From Gammaproteobacteria bacterium (GTDB lineage: Bacteria > Pseudomonadota > Gammaproteobacteria > Pseudomonadales > Cellvibrionaceae): a stretch of DNA of 64,000 bases. Shown here one piece after another: positions 56,196-64,000 of this stretch. Positions within the stretch are counted from its first letter, which is position 1, and each line of letters opens with the position of its first letter. The stretch spans positions 62,001 through 126,000 of the forward strand of contig SEBU01000001.1 in NCBI GenBank assembly GCA_004173475.1, in the 5' to 3' direction. The translations under genes and the position numbers were made by a program. Below the pieces are notes generated by a model. That model did no database searches. It was not told where the DNA came from and saw nothing but the letters and a program-made list of their open reading frames with translations.

Positions 56196-56271
56196 CACTT
56201 AAAAACAGTGGACCCTGATATTAGGTGAACTGGTGCTCACTTTAAGCGAACATTGAGCACGAGGTGCAAAT

Positions 56272-57120
56272 TTAGAACCCGCCCGGCGCTGTCTTGGGCC
56301 GCTCCATTTTTCGCTTGGCAACCATGACTGCAACACGTCTGTTTTGCGCTCGGCCCATTTCAGTATCGTTGGACGCCAGCGGTTGAAATTCCCCGTAACC
56401 CACAGCAGCTAAACGCTCAGGAGCGACGCCTTGACTCGCTAAAAATTTAACAATTTCAGTTGCCCTCGCCGACGACAATTCCCAATTAGTAGGATAACGA
56501 CCATTGCGGATCGGAACATTGTCCGTAAAACCTTCAATTTGAATCGGGTTTTCATAATTTTTTAAGATACCTGCGATTTCCGTAAAAATGGTTTGCGCCT
56601 GCGCACTGGTTTCTACTCCGCCGGAAGGGAACAAAATACTGTCTTTTAATTCAATCTGTAGCCACAGCTCGTTACTCGATACTTTAATTAATTGGTCATT
56701 AATTAATTGTGCGAATTTTTCATTCACCAAGTCAGAAATTTGCGTGAGTTCATCCGACGTTTTAGTGGGTGCGGTGGTATTGGACTGGGAATTCATGTCC
56801 GGCTTTGCGCTATCTTCGATAACGGCTATTTGGGGTTGCTTGATACTGTCTTCCGTCGCAGTTTTTCCCATATCGATAGGAGTAATGGCGTCGTTAGATG
56901 GTGTTATTTTTTCTTGCGGAACCGGGTTCGCTTTTGAATCGTTCGGTTGATTAAAAGCTTGCACAAAGGTTTCGGAAAGAACGCGATATTTGCTTTGATT
57001 AACCTGTGAAATGGAATACATGACTACAAAAAATGCAAATAGCAAGGTAATAAAATCAGCGTAGGACACCAACCAACGCTCGTTATTAACGTGTATTTCT
57101 CGTTGACGACGACGCACCAT
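56272..57120 (-). CDS. motD: Flagellar motor protein MotD (MotB-like stator)
   Basis: Stator subunit that anchors the proton channel to peptidoglycan. 282 residues: a basic N-terminus (MVRRRQREIHVNNERWLVSY), one transmembrane helix with the conserved proton-path Asp (SYADFITLLFAFFVVMYSIS), a linker, and a C-terminal OmpA/MotB domain (IQIEGFTDNVPIRNGRYPTN, RAQNRRVAVMV). Paired with motC 45 bp upstream, the second stator set of Pseudomonas-type flagella. It is followed by a terminator and then the Rhs gene. Confidence 0.95.
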   Translation of the reverse strand: MVRRRQREIHVNNERWLVSYADFITLLFAFFVVMYSISQVNQSKYRVLSETFVQAFNQPNDSKANPVPQEKITPSNDAITPIDMGKTATEDSIKQPQIAVIEDSAKPDMNSQSNTTAPTKTSDELTQISDLVNEKFAQLINDQLIKVSSNELWLQIELKDSILFPSGGVETSAQAQTIFTEIAGILKNYENPIQIEGFTDNVPIRNGRYPTNWELSSARATEIVKFLASQGVAPERLAAVGYGEFQPLASNDTEMGRAQNRRVAVMVAKRKMERPKTAPGGF

Positions 57121-57165
57121 AATATTTACGCCAGCTTTAAAAAAATTAACGATTTATAAAATGAA

Positions 57166-57909
57166 TCAGGGATGTAAATAGCCATTCAATTTAATTTCCA
57201 GCGATCGCGGATTCTCGCCGTCCGCGATCGCAATAATCCCTTCAATAATTAATTCGCGATATTGTGAACGTTCGTTCACACACATGCGCAATTTGTTAGC
57301 AATGGGAAGCAAAAATAAATTGGCGAGCGCGACGCCGTAAATAGTCGCAACAAATGCGATAGCGATGCCTGGGCCTAACAATGCAGGGTCGGCGAGATTA
57401 TTCATCACATGAATAAGCCCCATAACAGCGCCGATAATTCCAATCGTGGGAGCATAGCCGCCCATGCTTTCATAAAACTTTACGGCATCGTAATCGCGCT
57501 GTTCATCCAAAATTAAATCTGATTCCAGAATGCGACGAATCGCTTCAGGTTCACTGCCGTCCACCAACAGTTGCAAGCCTTTTTTTGCGAACTTATCTTT
57601 TTCTTTCTCGGCAATTTCTTCCAAACCCAGCAAGCCATCTTTACGTGCTGCATTGGCCCAACGAACTAATTTGGAAATGCCTTCTTTAAATGGGGAATAA
57701 GGTGGATTGAATACCCACTTAAAAATATTTAACGCACGCTTCAAACTATGTTTCGGTGTTTGCAAAATTGCGGCCGCAAGTGTGCCACCAAAAACAATAA
57801 GCGCAGCTGAGCCATTTAGTAAGGAGTGGATTGATCCACCTTCGGCGAAGTTGCCGCCAATAATGACAGCAAAGCCAAGTACAACTCCGACTATGCTGAG
57901 AAAATCCAT
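57166..57909 (-). CDS. motC: Flagellar motor protein MotC (MotA-like stator)
   Basis: 247 residues of the MotA/PomA family, with four transmembrane helices. N-terminal FLSIVGVVLGFAVIIGGNFA, the cytosolic domain with charged residues for FliG contact, and the two C-terminal helices with YAPTIGIIGAVMGLIHVMNN and GIAIAFVATIYGVALANL. Its start overlaps the cheB stop by one base (TAATG), so the two are translationally coupled. Confidence 0.95.
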   Translation of the reverse strand: MDFLSIVGVVLGFAVIIGGNFAEGGSIHSLLNGSAALIVFGGTLAAAILQTPKHSLKRALNIFKWVFNPPYSPFKEGISKLVRWANAARKDGLLGLEEIAEKEKDKFAKKGLQLLVDGSEPEAIRRILESDLILDEQRDYDAVKFYESMGGYAPTIGIIGAVMGLIHVMNNLADPALLGPGIAIAFVATIYGVALANLFLLPIANKLRMCVNERSQYRELIIEGIIAIADGENPRSLEIKLNGYLHP

Positions 57910-59069
57910 TAGACAACCTCACGCGCCAAACGCGGCCCGATATCTTTTAAACTTAAAACGCGGTCGCTGTAACCCGCTCGCGCAACCGCCATTGGCATAC
58001 CGTAGATAACGCAACTCGCTTCATCTTGCGACCAAAGTTGCGAGCCCGCTTCTTTCAACAAACCGGCACCTTTACAACCGTCAGAACCCATTCCGGTTAA
58101 TACAACGCCCAAGGTTTTATCGCCGTAAACATTTGCAGCGGAACCAAAGGTGATATCCAAAGAGGGTTTGTAAGTAACGCGATCATCGTCTGGCAATATG
58201 CGCACAGAGCCACCGTTACGCTTATCTAACATCAATTGTTTTCCGCCGGGAGCAAGCAATGCTAAACCTGGCTCCAATAGATCACCATCCACCGCTTCCC
58301 GTACACGAATATTGCATTGTTTGTTTAAACGTTCTGCGAATGCCTTGGTAAAATTTTCGGGCATGTGCTGCACCAAAATAATGGGCACCGGAAAATGAGC
58401 GGGCAAGGCTAATAACACTTCCGTCAATGCAACTGGCCCGCCGGTAGAGGCCCCAATAACCAAAATTTTTGGCTGGCGTTTTAAACGATAGCTTTCATAA
58501 TTTGTTACCGGTTTTGATGCAACTGTCGTGTTTGTTGTATTTGTTAAAGGCGCCGCTGCTAATTCAGCAGCAGGATTTCTTGCAGGCGCAATTTCAATGG
58601 TTGAGGTGCGCGTTTGATCTGACTGAACTCGCGGCGCAGGCGCAACAACCGGTGTAATGACTGTAGGTTGACCTGCTTTCGCAAGAGTGATTAAACGTTC
58701 ATGCAGCTTTTTTTTAAGCGCAGCAGAACTGCGCGAAACTTCGGCGAAATCTTTCGCTATAAAATCAAGGGCACCTGCGGCCAAGGCATCAAGCGTTACC
58801 TTTGCGCCTTCATAGGTAAGTGATGAAAACATAATGATAGGAACTTTGCGACTTGCCAAAATATGTTTTACTGCAGTAATTCCATCCATCACCGGCATTT
58901 CGAAATCCATAGTGATGATATCGGGTTTTAGGTGTTCAGCTTTTTCAATAGCTTCACGGCCGTTACTGGCGATGCCAACAACTTTTAATTCGGGGTGTTC
59001 ATTAATAATTTCTTTCAACCTATGTTGAAAGAAATTCGAATCATCAACCACTAACACCCGAAACGGCAT
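57909..59069 (-). CDS. cheB: Chemotaxis methylesterase/deamidase CheB
   Basis: Removes methyl groups from receptors for adaptation. 386 residues from MPFRVLVVDDSN; upstream in-frame codons are not conserved. Receiver domain with the phospho-Asp in ITMDFEMPVMDG, a long Pro/Thr/Ala linker (about 145-210), then the esterase domain with GASTGGPVALTEVLL (catalytic Ser), VQHMP (His) and GMGSDGCKGAGLL (Asp). Placed after cheA, as in Pseudomonas. Confidence 0.96.
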   Translation of the reverse strand: MPFRVLVVDDSNFFQHRLKEIINEHPELKVVGIASNGREAIEKAEHLKPDIITMDFEMPVMDGITAVKHILASRKVPIIMFSSLTYEGAKVTLDALAAGALDFIAKDFAEVSRSSAALKKKLHERLITLAKAGQPTVITPVVAPAPRVQSDQTRTSTIEIAPARNPAAELAAAPLTNTTNTTVASKPVTNYESYRLKRQPKILVIGASTGGPVALTEVLLALPAHFPVPIILVQHMPENFTKAFAERLNKQCNIRVREAVDGDLLEPGLALLAPGGKQLMLDKRNGGSVRILPDDDRVTYKPSLDITFGSAANVYGDKTLGVVLTGMGSDGCKGAGLLKEAGSQLWSQDEASCVIYGMPMAVARAGYSDRVLSLKDIGPRLAREVV

Positions 59070-59140
59070 GAAATTACTCCGAGCCAATAATGGCATTTTT
59101 CCCAAACGGAATTAGCGATGTGTGTTGCAATCCAGCGGTA

Positions 59141-61540
59141 TCAGGTGTGACCCCAGGATGTTGACCCCTTGGCATAGCGACGAAGTAGACTAGGGATATC
59201 CAAAATGAGTGCAATAGTTCCATCGCCAGTGATAGTTGCCCCAGCCATACCCGGCGTTCCTTGCAACATTTTTCCCAAAGGTTTAATAACCACTTCTTCC
59301 TGGCCAATCAATTGGTCAACCACAAAACCAACACGACGTGTGCCTACCGTAACAATAACCACGTGTGCGAAATCTTTTCGTACGCCTGAGGATGAATTCT
59401 TAATCAACCATTCTTTTAAATAAAATAATGGAATGGCCTGGTCGCGAATGGCGATGCAATTCTGTCCGTCCACCACATGGGTTTTGGATAAATCCATGTG
59501 GAAAATTTCGTTCACGCTCACCAACGGCAGTGCAAACGTTTGTTTGCCGAGCATAATCATCAGCGTTGGCATAATGGCAAGCGTAAGCGGCACTTTGATA
59601 ATAAAACGCGTGCCCTTACCCAAAGTCGATTGAATTTCTACGCTGCCATTGAGTTGGTTGATTTTGGTTTTCACCACATCCATACCAACACCGCGACCAG
59701 ACACATCTGAAATTTCTTTTTTCGTTGAGAAACCGGGTGCAAAAATTAAATTGAATGCTTCGACATCCGATAAGCGTGCGGCTGTATCTTCATCGTACAA
59801 ACCTTTTTCTACGGCAACTTTGCGCAATTTGACCGGGTCCATACCCGCACCATCGTCGCTGATGCAAAGTAGAATATGATCCCCTTCTTGTTCCGCAGAT
59901 AAAACAACTAAACCGGTGCGCGATTTTCCGTTAGCAACGCGCGCGTCAGGGAACTCAATACCGTGGTCTACAGAGTTACGCACCAAATGCACTAAAGGGT
60001 CAGCTAGTGCTTCAACCAAATTTTTATCAAGATCAGTTTCTTCACCCACCAATTCCAAATTGATTTCTTTTTTCAATTGGCGAGCCAAATCGCGTACAAC
60101 ACGTGGGAATCGCCCGAACACTTTTTTGATCGGCTGCATCCGCGTTTTCATTACCGACGTTTGCAAATCCGCTGTCACCACATCCAAATTCGCAACGGCT
60201 TTTACCAAGGCTTCGTTAGTCGATGTGTTTCCCAAACGCACAAGACGGTTACGAACCAAAACCAATTCGCCAACCATATTCATGATGTCGTCAAGACGTT
60301 GCGTATCCACACGAACAGTTGTTTCAACACCGGCGGGCGCATCTTTATCGCCTGCTGGAGGTGCACTGGCTGCAGCGGGAGCAACAGGTTTAGGCGCTTC
60401 GGCTTTTAAAGGTTCGGTTTTTTGAATTGGTTTAGATACTGGCGCTGCTGAATTGGTCGCGGCCGCAGGTTTTGGTGCTGGTGCAGCAGGCGAAACGCTA
60501 GCGGCTTTTGACTGTGCAGTTGGTCCCTTACCCTTGCCATGAAGTTGATCGAGCAAGGCTTCAAATTCATCGTCATTAATTAATTCGGAAGTACTCATTG
60601 ACGCTGCAGGCGCCGGTGTTCCTAACGACGCTTTTTCAGGAGCAGGTTTTGGATTTTCTATGCCTGGCCCTTTGCCTTTACCGTGCAATTGATCGAGTAA
60701 GGCTTCGAATTCATCGTCAGTAATTTCATCCCCAGTGGAGACTGCCCCAGTGGAGACTGCCCCAGCGGACGCTGCGTCTACAGTACTGCTCGAAACCGCT
60801 GTGTTTGATACAGGATTTGCCACGGTTGGTTTCGGCGCTGGCGGTTTGCCTTTGCCATGTAGTTGATCAAGCAGCGCGTCAAATTCGTCTTCTGTAATTT
60901 CGTCGCCAGTCGCTACTGCCCCAGTGGAGACTGCACTGCCGCTGTCGGCAGTAGATGCTGCAACATTTGTTGTAACAGCAGAATTTTTCGCAGGGGTTTG
61001 GTTTATTGCATCGAGCAGACGCTCAAATTCATCGTCGGTTATATCACCTTGTGGCGCTTCAGCGGATGATTGCGCAGGCGATGCTGTTGCGGCCTGAACT
61101 GGCTCAGCATAAAAATGTTCTTCACTTACTGGAGCAGATTCATTTAAATCGTCACACGAAACCAGACGTTCGAGCGCGTGAATTAATGCAGGATCAACGG
61201 GTGGTAATTCACCGCGTGCTGTAACAATATCAAATTGGTCTTTAACACTGTCGAGCGCTTGTAACACAACATCCATTAATTCCGATGTGACGGTGCGTTT
61301 TCCATTGCGCAAAATGTCGAACAAATTTTCGGTGAGATGGCAGCATTCCACCATAGGCGTAAGCGATAAAAAACCTGCTCCACCTTTCACGGTGTGGAAA
61401 CCGCGGAAGATAGCATTTAATAAATTTTTATCATCCGGACGTTGTTCAAGATCAACTAACTGCTGCGACAAGCGCTCTAAAATTTCGCCTGCTTCAACTA
61501 AAAAATCCTGAAGAATATCCTCGTCATCACCAAAACTCAT
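59141..61540 (-). CDS. cheA: Chemotaxis histidine kinase CheA with repeated linker motif
   Basis: Central chemotaxis kinase, 799 residues, longer than E. coli CheA (654). The N-terminal Hpt domain has the phospho-His in FHTVKGGAGFLSL (residue 49). The P2 region is replaced by a long low-complexity linker with four copies of a motif like ITDDEFEALLDQLHGKGKGP (about residues 166, 214, 272 and 321). Dimerisation domain (RLDDIMNMVGELVLVRNRL), ATPase (LVHLVRNSVDHGIE, DDGAGMDP, GRGVGMDVVKTKI) and CheW-like domains are intact. It is the third gene of the cheYZAB run. Confidence 0.96.
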   Translation of the reverse strand: MSFGDDEDILQDFLVEAGEILERLSQQLVDLEQRPDDKNLLNAIFRGFHTVKGGAGFLSLTPMVECCHLTENLFDILRNGKRTVTSELMDVVLQALDSVKDQFDIVTARGELPPVDPALIHALERLVSCDDLNESAPVSEEHFYAEPVQAATASPAQSSAEAPQGDITDDEFERLLDAINQTPAKNSAVTTNVAASTADSGSAVSTGAVATGDEITEDEFDALLDQLHGKGKPPAPKPTVANPVSNTAVSSSTVDAASAGAVSTGAVSTGDEITDDEFEALLDQLHGKGKGPGIENPKPAPEKASLGTPAPAASMSTSELINDDEFEALLDQLHGKGKGPTAQSKAASVSPAAPAPKPAAATNSAAPVSKPIQKTEPLKAEAPKPVAPAAASAPPAGDKDAPAGVETTVRVDTQRLDDIMNMVGELVLVRNRLVRLGNTSTNEALVKAVANLDVVTADLQTSVMKTRMQPIKKVFGRFPRVVRDLARQLKKEINLELVGEETDLDKNLVEALADPLVHLVRNSVDHGIEFPDARVANGKSRTGLVVLSAEQEGDHILLCISDDGAGMDPVKLRKVAVEKGLYDEDTAARLSDVEAFNLIFAPGFSTKKEISDVSGRGVGMDVVKTKINQLNGSVEIQSTLGKGTRFIIKVPLTLAIMPTLMIMLGKQTFALPLVSVNEIFHMDLSKTHVVDGQNCIAIRDQAIPLFYLKEWLIKNSSSGVRKDFAHVVIVTVGTRRVGFVVDQLIGQEEVVIKPLGKMLQGTPGMAGATITGDGTIALILDIPSLLRRYAKGSTSWGHT

Positions 61541-61567
61541 TCAATCATTCCCCAAAAAACATGAGAC

Positions 61568-62371
61568 TTAAAAGCCCAGGCTTGATAAAAGATCGTCAAC
61601 GTCATCCTGCCCGGACATTACATTCTCACGTTCTTTATTGATTTGCGGACCCTCTGCCTCGTGTTTGCGTTTCTCAATTAATTCTTCCATGCCGTTCCCA
61701 CTTTCTTTTGGATCTGCAATGCCAGTAATTTCTTCAACTTGACCGGCCATGCGCACCAAATCAACCAATTCTTTTTCAACATCTTTGATTAAACCGATAA
61801 CACGCTTTAATACTTGTCCGGTTAAATCCTGAAAGCCTTGCTCCAATACAATATCTTGCAAGCTTTTGTTTAATGCGGCAGTACCAACTTCCATTTGTCC
61901 CAAAAAGCCATCCATACGTTCATATAATTCACGGAATTCATCAGCCGACATTTCGCGGCGTTTTAGTCTTGCCCAGTCGTTGCGAAGTAAACTCGCTTCC
62001 TGACCTAAGTTAGCGGCAATAGGCGCGGCTTCATCAACCATATCCATGGTTTTTTCAGCGGCCTTTTGCGTAAGTTCAATCACGTAATTCAAACGATTGG
62101 ACGCGTCGTGAATATCCGAGCCTTCTATTCTCGGCGGTTGTTTGCTGAGGTCGGCATCGACATTAAAATTAACAATGGCATTGTGCAAACCGCGCGTTAA
62201 TTTACCGACGGTTTGAAAAATATGACGATCGCGTGATTCAGTAATACTTTGAATAAGCACAGCGGCTTCGTCGAACTGATCGCCCTGCAACTTTTCAGTC
62301 AGCAGCTTTGCGCATTCCTTTAGCTCAACGATGAAATCGCTTTTGGGGTCAATCGGAGTTTCAGATGCCAT
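61568..62371 (-). CDS. cheZ: Chemotaxis phosphatase CheZ
   Basis: Dephosphorylates CheY-P. 267 residues, mostly a long helical hairpin, longer than E. coli CheZ (214). The conserved phosphatase segment is LEQGFQDLTGQVLKRVIGLI with the catalytic Gln-Asp region. The C-terminal GQDDVDDLLSSLGF is the CheY-binding tail, clearly present. It lies 37 bp after cheY on the same strand. Confidence 0.95.
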   Translation of the reverse strand: MASETPIDPKSDFIVELKECAKLLTEKLQGDQFDEAAVLIQSITESRDRHIFQTVGKLTRGLHNAIVNFNVDADLSKQPPRIEGSDIHDASNRLNYVIELTQKAAEKTMDMVDEAAPIAANLGQEASLLRNDWARLKRREMSADEFRELYERMDGFLGQMEVGTAALNKSLQDIVLEQGFQDLTGQVLKRVIGLIKDVEKELVDLVRMAGQVEEITGIADPKESGNGMEELIEKRKHEAEGPQINKERENVMSGQDDVDDLLSSLGF

Positions 62372-62408
62372 GGACGTGCCTTATTGTTGGAGGGGGCAAA
62401 TAAAATTC

Positions 62409-62780
62409 TTAGCCAACACGCTCAAATATTTTTTCAATTTTTTCTTTTAATGCTTGCGCGGTGAATGGTTTTACAACGTAACCATTTACGCCTGCTTGCG
62501 CCGCTTCAATAATTTGATCACGCTTGGCTTCAGCGGTAACCATAAGCACCGGAAGAGTCGCGAGTTTTTCATCGGCTCGCACTGCGCGCAATAAATCTAT
62601 GCCGGTCATGCCAGGCATATTCCAATCTGTAACCAAAAATTGGAAATCGCCGCTTTTGAGCATAGGTAAAGCTGTCATGCCATCATCCGCTTCATGGGTA
62701 TTAGAAAACCCCAAATCTCTCAGCAGATTTTTAATGATCCGCCGCATCGTCGAGAAGTCATCGACAATCAAGATTTTCAT
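62409..62780 (-). CDS. cheY: Chemotaxis response regulator CheY
   Basis: A 123-residue single-domain receiver from [20 protein letters not shown] nine codons upstream could extend it, but the family starts at this ATG. Acidic pocket VDD, phospho-Asp in [12 protein letters not shown], Thr in [12 protein letters not shown] and Lys in YVVKPFTAQ are all present. Phospho-CheY binds the flagellar switch. First gene of the cheYZAB-motCD run, about 330 bp after fliA. Confidence 0.96.
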   Translation of the reverse strand: MKILIVDDFSTMRRIIKNLLRDLGFSNTHEADDGMTALPMLKSGDFQFLVTDWNMPGMTGIDLLRAVRADEKLATLPVLMVTAEAKRDQIIEAAQAGVNGYVVKPFTAQALKEKIEKIFERVG

Positions 62781-63114
62781 GTTCTTATCCAAAGGAACCT
62801 CCGTCACACCTACAGGATTTCGTTAACTGTTAGTCTAGCCAGTGTTAACAATCTGGCCAGTTTTTTGACGTTAAAAAAGTTTTTTAATTACTTATGGTGA
62901 TTTGTTGATTTTGATCGTTTAAATACTATTCGTATTTTCATTTGCAAAAAATTTAACGTCGTTTGGGTTTTGAATCGAGGCGAAAAATAACCCCTCCCAG
63001 ACTCCCTCGTCACAGCGGGAGGAGCTAACTCCCTACTTGCTATAGGGCGTAATTGGTTACCTCCCCCTGAAAAGCGGGGCGCGCTGCCGAGAGGGTTAGC
63101 GTTGGGTCTTTGTT
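62781..63114. other. 334-bp region between fliA and cheY
   Basis: Contains the cheY leader and, at 62987-63105, a GC-rich repeat element. A reading frame on the minus strand over the repeat is an artefact of it. No convincing sigma-28 promoter was seen by eye. Confidence 0.55.
62987..63105. repeat. Repeat element downstream of fliA
   Basis: A mosaic of GC-rich palindromic pieces: CCTCCC/GGGAGG at the left, ACTCCCT/AGGG in the centre and CCTCCCCCTGAAAAGCGGGG at the right. Similar sequences are common intergenic repeats in gammaproteobacteria and are often mis-called as small proteins. It starts about 10 bp from the fliA stop. Confidence 0.65.
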
Positions 63115-63855
63115 TTACCTCTGCCAACCACTCAACCGCGATTTCAAACGCGCTGCCGCTTGGCTGTGAATTTGACTGACGCGTGATTCACTTACACCGA
63201 GCACCAAACCTATTTCTTTCAGGTTTAATTCTTCGTTGTAGTAAAGCGCAAGTACCATGCGTTCGCGTTCTGGTAGTTGTGTGATGGCTTCAGCGAGCGC
63301 TTTTTTAAGACCCTCACGCTGGATGCCTTCAAAGGGGCTGGCAAATGCACTACTGGTTTCACTTGCGTCTATATTGCTATCTTCTTCGCCGAAGGTTTCT
63401 TCGTAGCTGTAGAGGCGACTGGAATTCGAGTCTTGCAACATCGAAAAATATTCATCCAAATCTACTTCTAGCTCTTCGGCAATTTCGGCGTCGCGTGCAT
63501 CGCGACCAGTGCGAGCTTCAACGGCTTTGATGGCTTGAGCGATACGGCGGGAATTGCGATGAACCGAACGAGGCGCCCAATCGCCGCGGCGCATTTCATC
63601 CACGATGGAACCGCGAATACGAATACCCGCGTAGGTTTCAAAACTGGCGCCTTTGGAAGAGTCGTACTTTTGCGCGGCCTCGATTAAACCAATCATGCCG
63701 GCCTGGATAAGATCGTCTACCTGAACACTGGCAGGCATCCGCATCATCATATGAAAAGCGATTCGCTTGACCAGTGGCGCAAATTCTTCGATGCGCGCAT
63801 TGGCAAGGGTCTGCTCCTTTTTATCGTACATGGCTAACCTATCGACTGCGGCCAT
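63115..63855 (-). CDS. fliA: Flagellar sigma factor FliA (sigma-28)
   Basis: Directs late flagellar and chemotaxis transcription. 246 residues. Region 2 (VDDLIQAGMIGLIEAAQKYD, FETYAGIRIRGSIVDEMRR), region 3 (RRIAQAIKAVEARTGRDARD) and region 4 (LKEIGLVLGVSESRVSQIHS) are all conserved. The start could also be the Met eight codons later (MYDKKEQT). It begins 9 bp after the fleN stop, the usual fleN-fliA linkage. Confidence 0.96.
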   Translation of the reverse strand: MAAVDRLAMYDKKEQTLANARIEEFAPLVKRIAFHMMMRMPASVQVDDLIQAGMIGLIEAAQKYDSSKGASFETYAGIRIRGSIVDEMRRGDWAPRSVHRNSRRIAQAIKAVEARTGRDARDAEIAEELEVDLDEYFSMLQDSNSSRLYSYEETFGEEDSNIDASETSSAFASPFEGIQREGLKKALAEAITQLPERERMVLALYYNEELNLKEIGLVLGVSESRVSQIHSQAAARLKSRLSGWQR

Positions 63856-63864
63856 AACTCATAC

Positions 63865-64000
63865 TCAGTAGCGGTCGTTAGCCGCACGAAGTAAACGTTC
63901 AACAAAAAATTCTAGGCGGCCACTTGGGCCACTGGGCAAGGGCCATTTATCCACCACTTGGGCGAGCCCGCGAATGGCAATAGCAGCTTTGGACGAAGGT
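63865..64000 (-). CDS. fleN: FleN/FlhG flagellar number regulator, C-terminus only
   Basis: The last 44 codons of a gene that extends beyond the right edge of the window. The translated end, KAAIAIRGLAQVVDKWPLPS followed by GPSGRLEFFVERLLRAANDRY, resembles the C-terminus of FleN (ParA-like ATPase that limits flagellum number). Position directly upstream of fliA agrees. The ATPase domain is outside the window. Confidence 0.8.
   Translation of the reverse strand, partial: PSSKAAIAIRGLAQVVDKWPLPSGPSGRLEFFVERLLRAANDRY

Noticed and set aside
48199-56271. Direct repeats or att sites bounding the rhs-mocR insert
   Set aside because: Comparison of the two junction regions by eye gave no shared sequence longer than expected by chance.
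59916-60425. A 169-codon plus-strand frame within cheA
   Set aside because: Antisense shadow of the CheA ATPase region; the minus-strand frame has all the conserved motifs.
60520-61045. Repeats in cheA as a possible CRISPR or mobile element
   Set aside because: They are in frame, encode a repeated protein motif and lie in a coding linker; spacing is irregular and there are no unique spacers.
62888-63127. A 79-codon minus-strand frame between cheY and fliA
   Set aside because: Its translation comes mostly from the GC-rich repeat element (GSAPRFSGGGNQLRP type), a well-known source of false gene calls, and it overlaps the fliA end.

Overview
The window looks like chromosomal DNA from a gammaproteobacterium close to Cellvibrio (Cellvibrionaceae); this is an inference. 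Two blocks follow the Pseudomonas-type gene order: dsbD-aroQ-accB-accC-prmA-DUF3426-dusB-fis-purH-purD, and nadK-phosphoesterase-rhomboid-yeaC-pepN. Plant-polysaccharide genes (GH51, GH3, an esterase, a large TonB receptor, uronate isomerase) fit a plant-cell-wall degrader. I see no rRNA, tRNA, CRISPR array or transposase gene.

Layout. 1-4650 (minus): 3'-truncated polB, a DUF2333 membrane protein, a PCu(A)C-like protein that lacks the copper ligands, and a TPR-like lipoprotein. 4853-17349 (plus): housekeeping block (disulfide reductase, shikimate, acetyl-CoA carboxylase, PrmA, DusB-Fis, purine synthesis), interrupted by a short GNAT gene and repeat elements. 17549-21559: secreted esterase convergent with an Oar-like TonB receptor. 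21746-25001: RES/Xre toxin-antitoxin pair, M50 protease, CvfB-like S1 protein. 25252-27440: BlaI repressor and an M56 protease with a TonB-like C-terminus, behind a perfect 16+16 bp operator-like palindrome. 27559-33344 (minus): pepN to nadK. 33454-36478: HlyD/ABC exporter. 36599-45245: cysK, GH51, GH3, pentapeptide protein, uxaC, AEC transporter.

45252-64000 is a polar-flagellum chemotaxis locus read on the minus strand: fleN (partial), fliA, cheY, cheZ, cheA, cheB, motC, motD, then after about 8 kb of unrelated genes parC, parP, cheW and a DUF2802 gene. In Pseudomonas motD is followed directly by the parC-parP-cheW part. Here a terminator follows motD and the gap holds a 1334-residue Rhs protein with an unclassified C-terminal tip, two small AT-rich genes (the first 1 nt after rhs, a likely immunity gene), a small unknown gene, phzF and a divergent MocR-type regulator. 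The shared phzF/mocR intergenic region carries nested palindromes.

The most notable signals are the Rhs toxin/immunity cargo splitting the chemotaxis cluster, the nested palindromes between mocR and phzF, the BlaI operator with its M56-TonB partner, the copper-ligand-less PCu(A)C homologue, and the repeated acidic motifs in the CheA linker.
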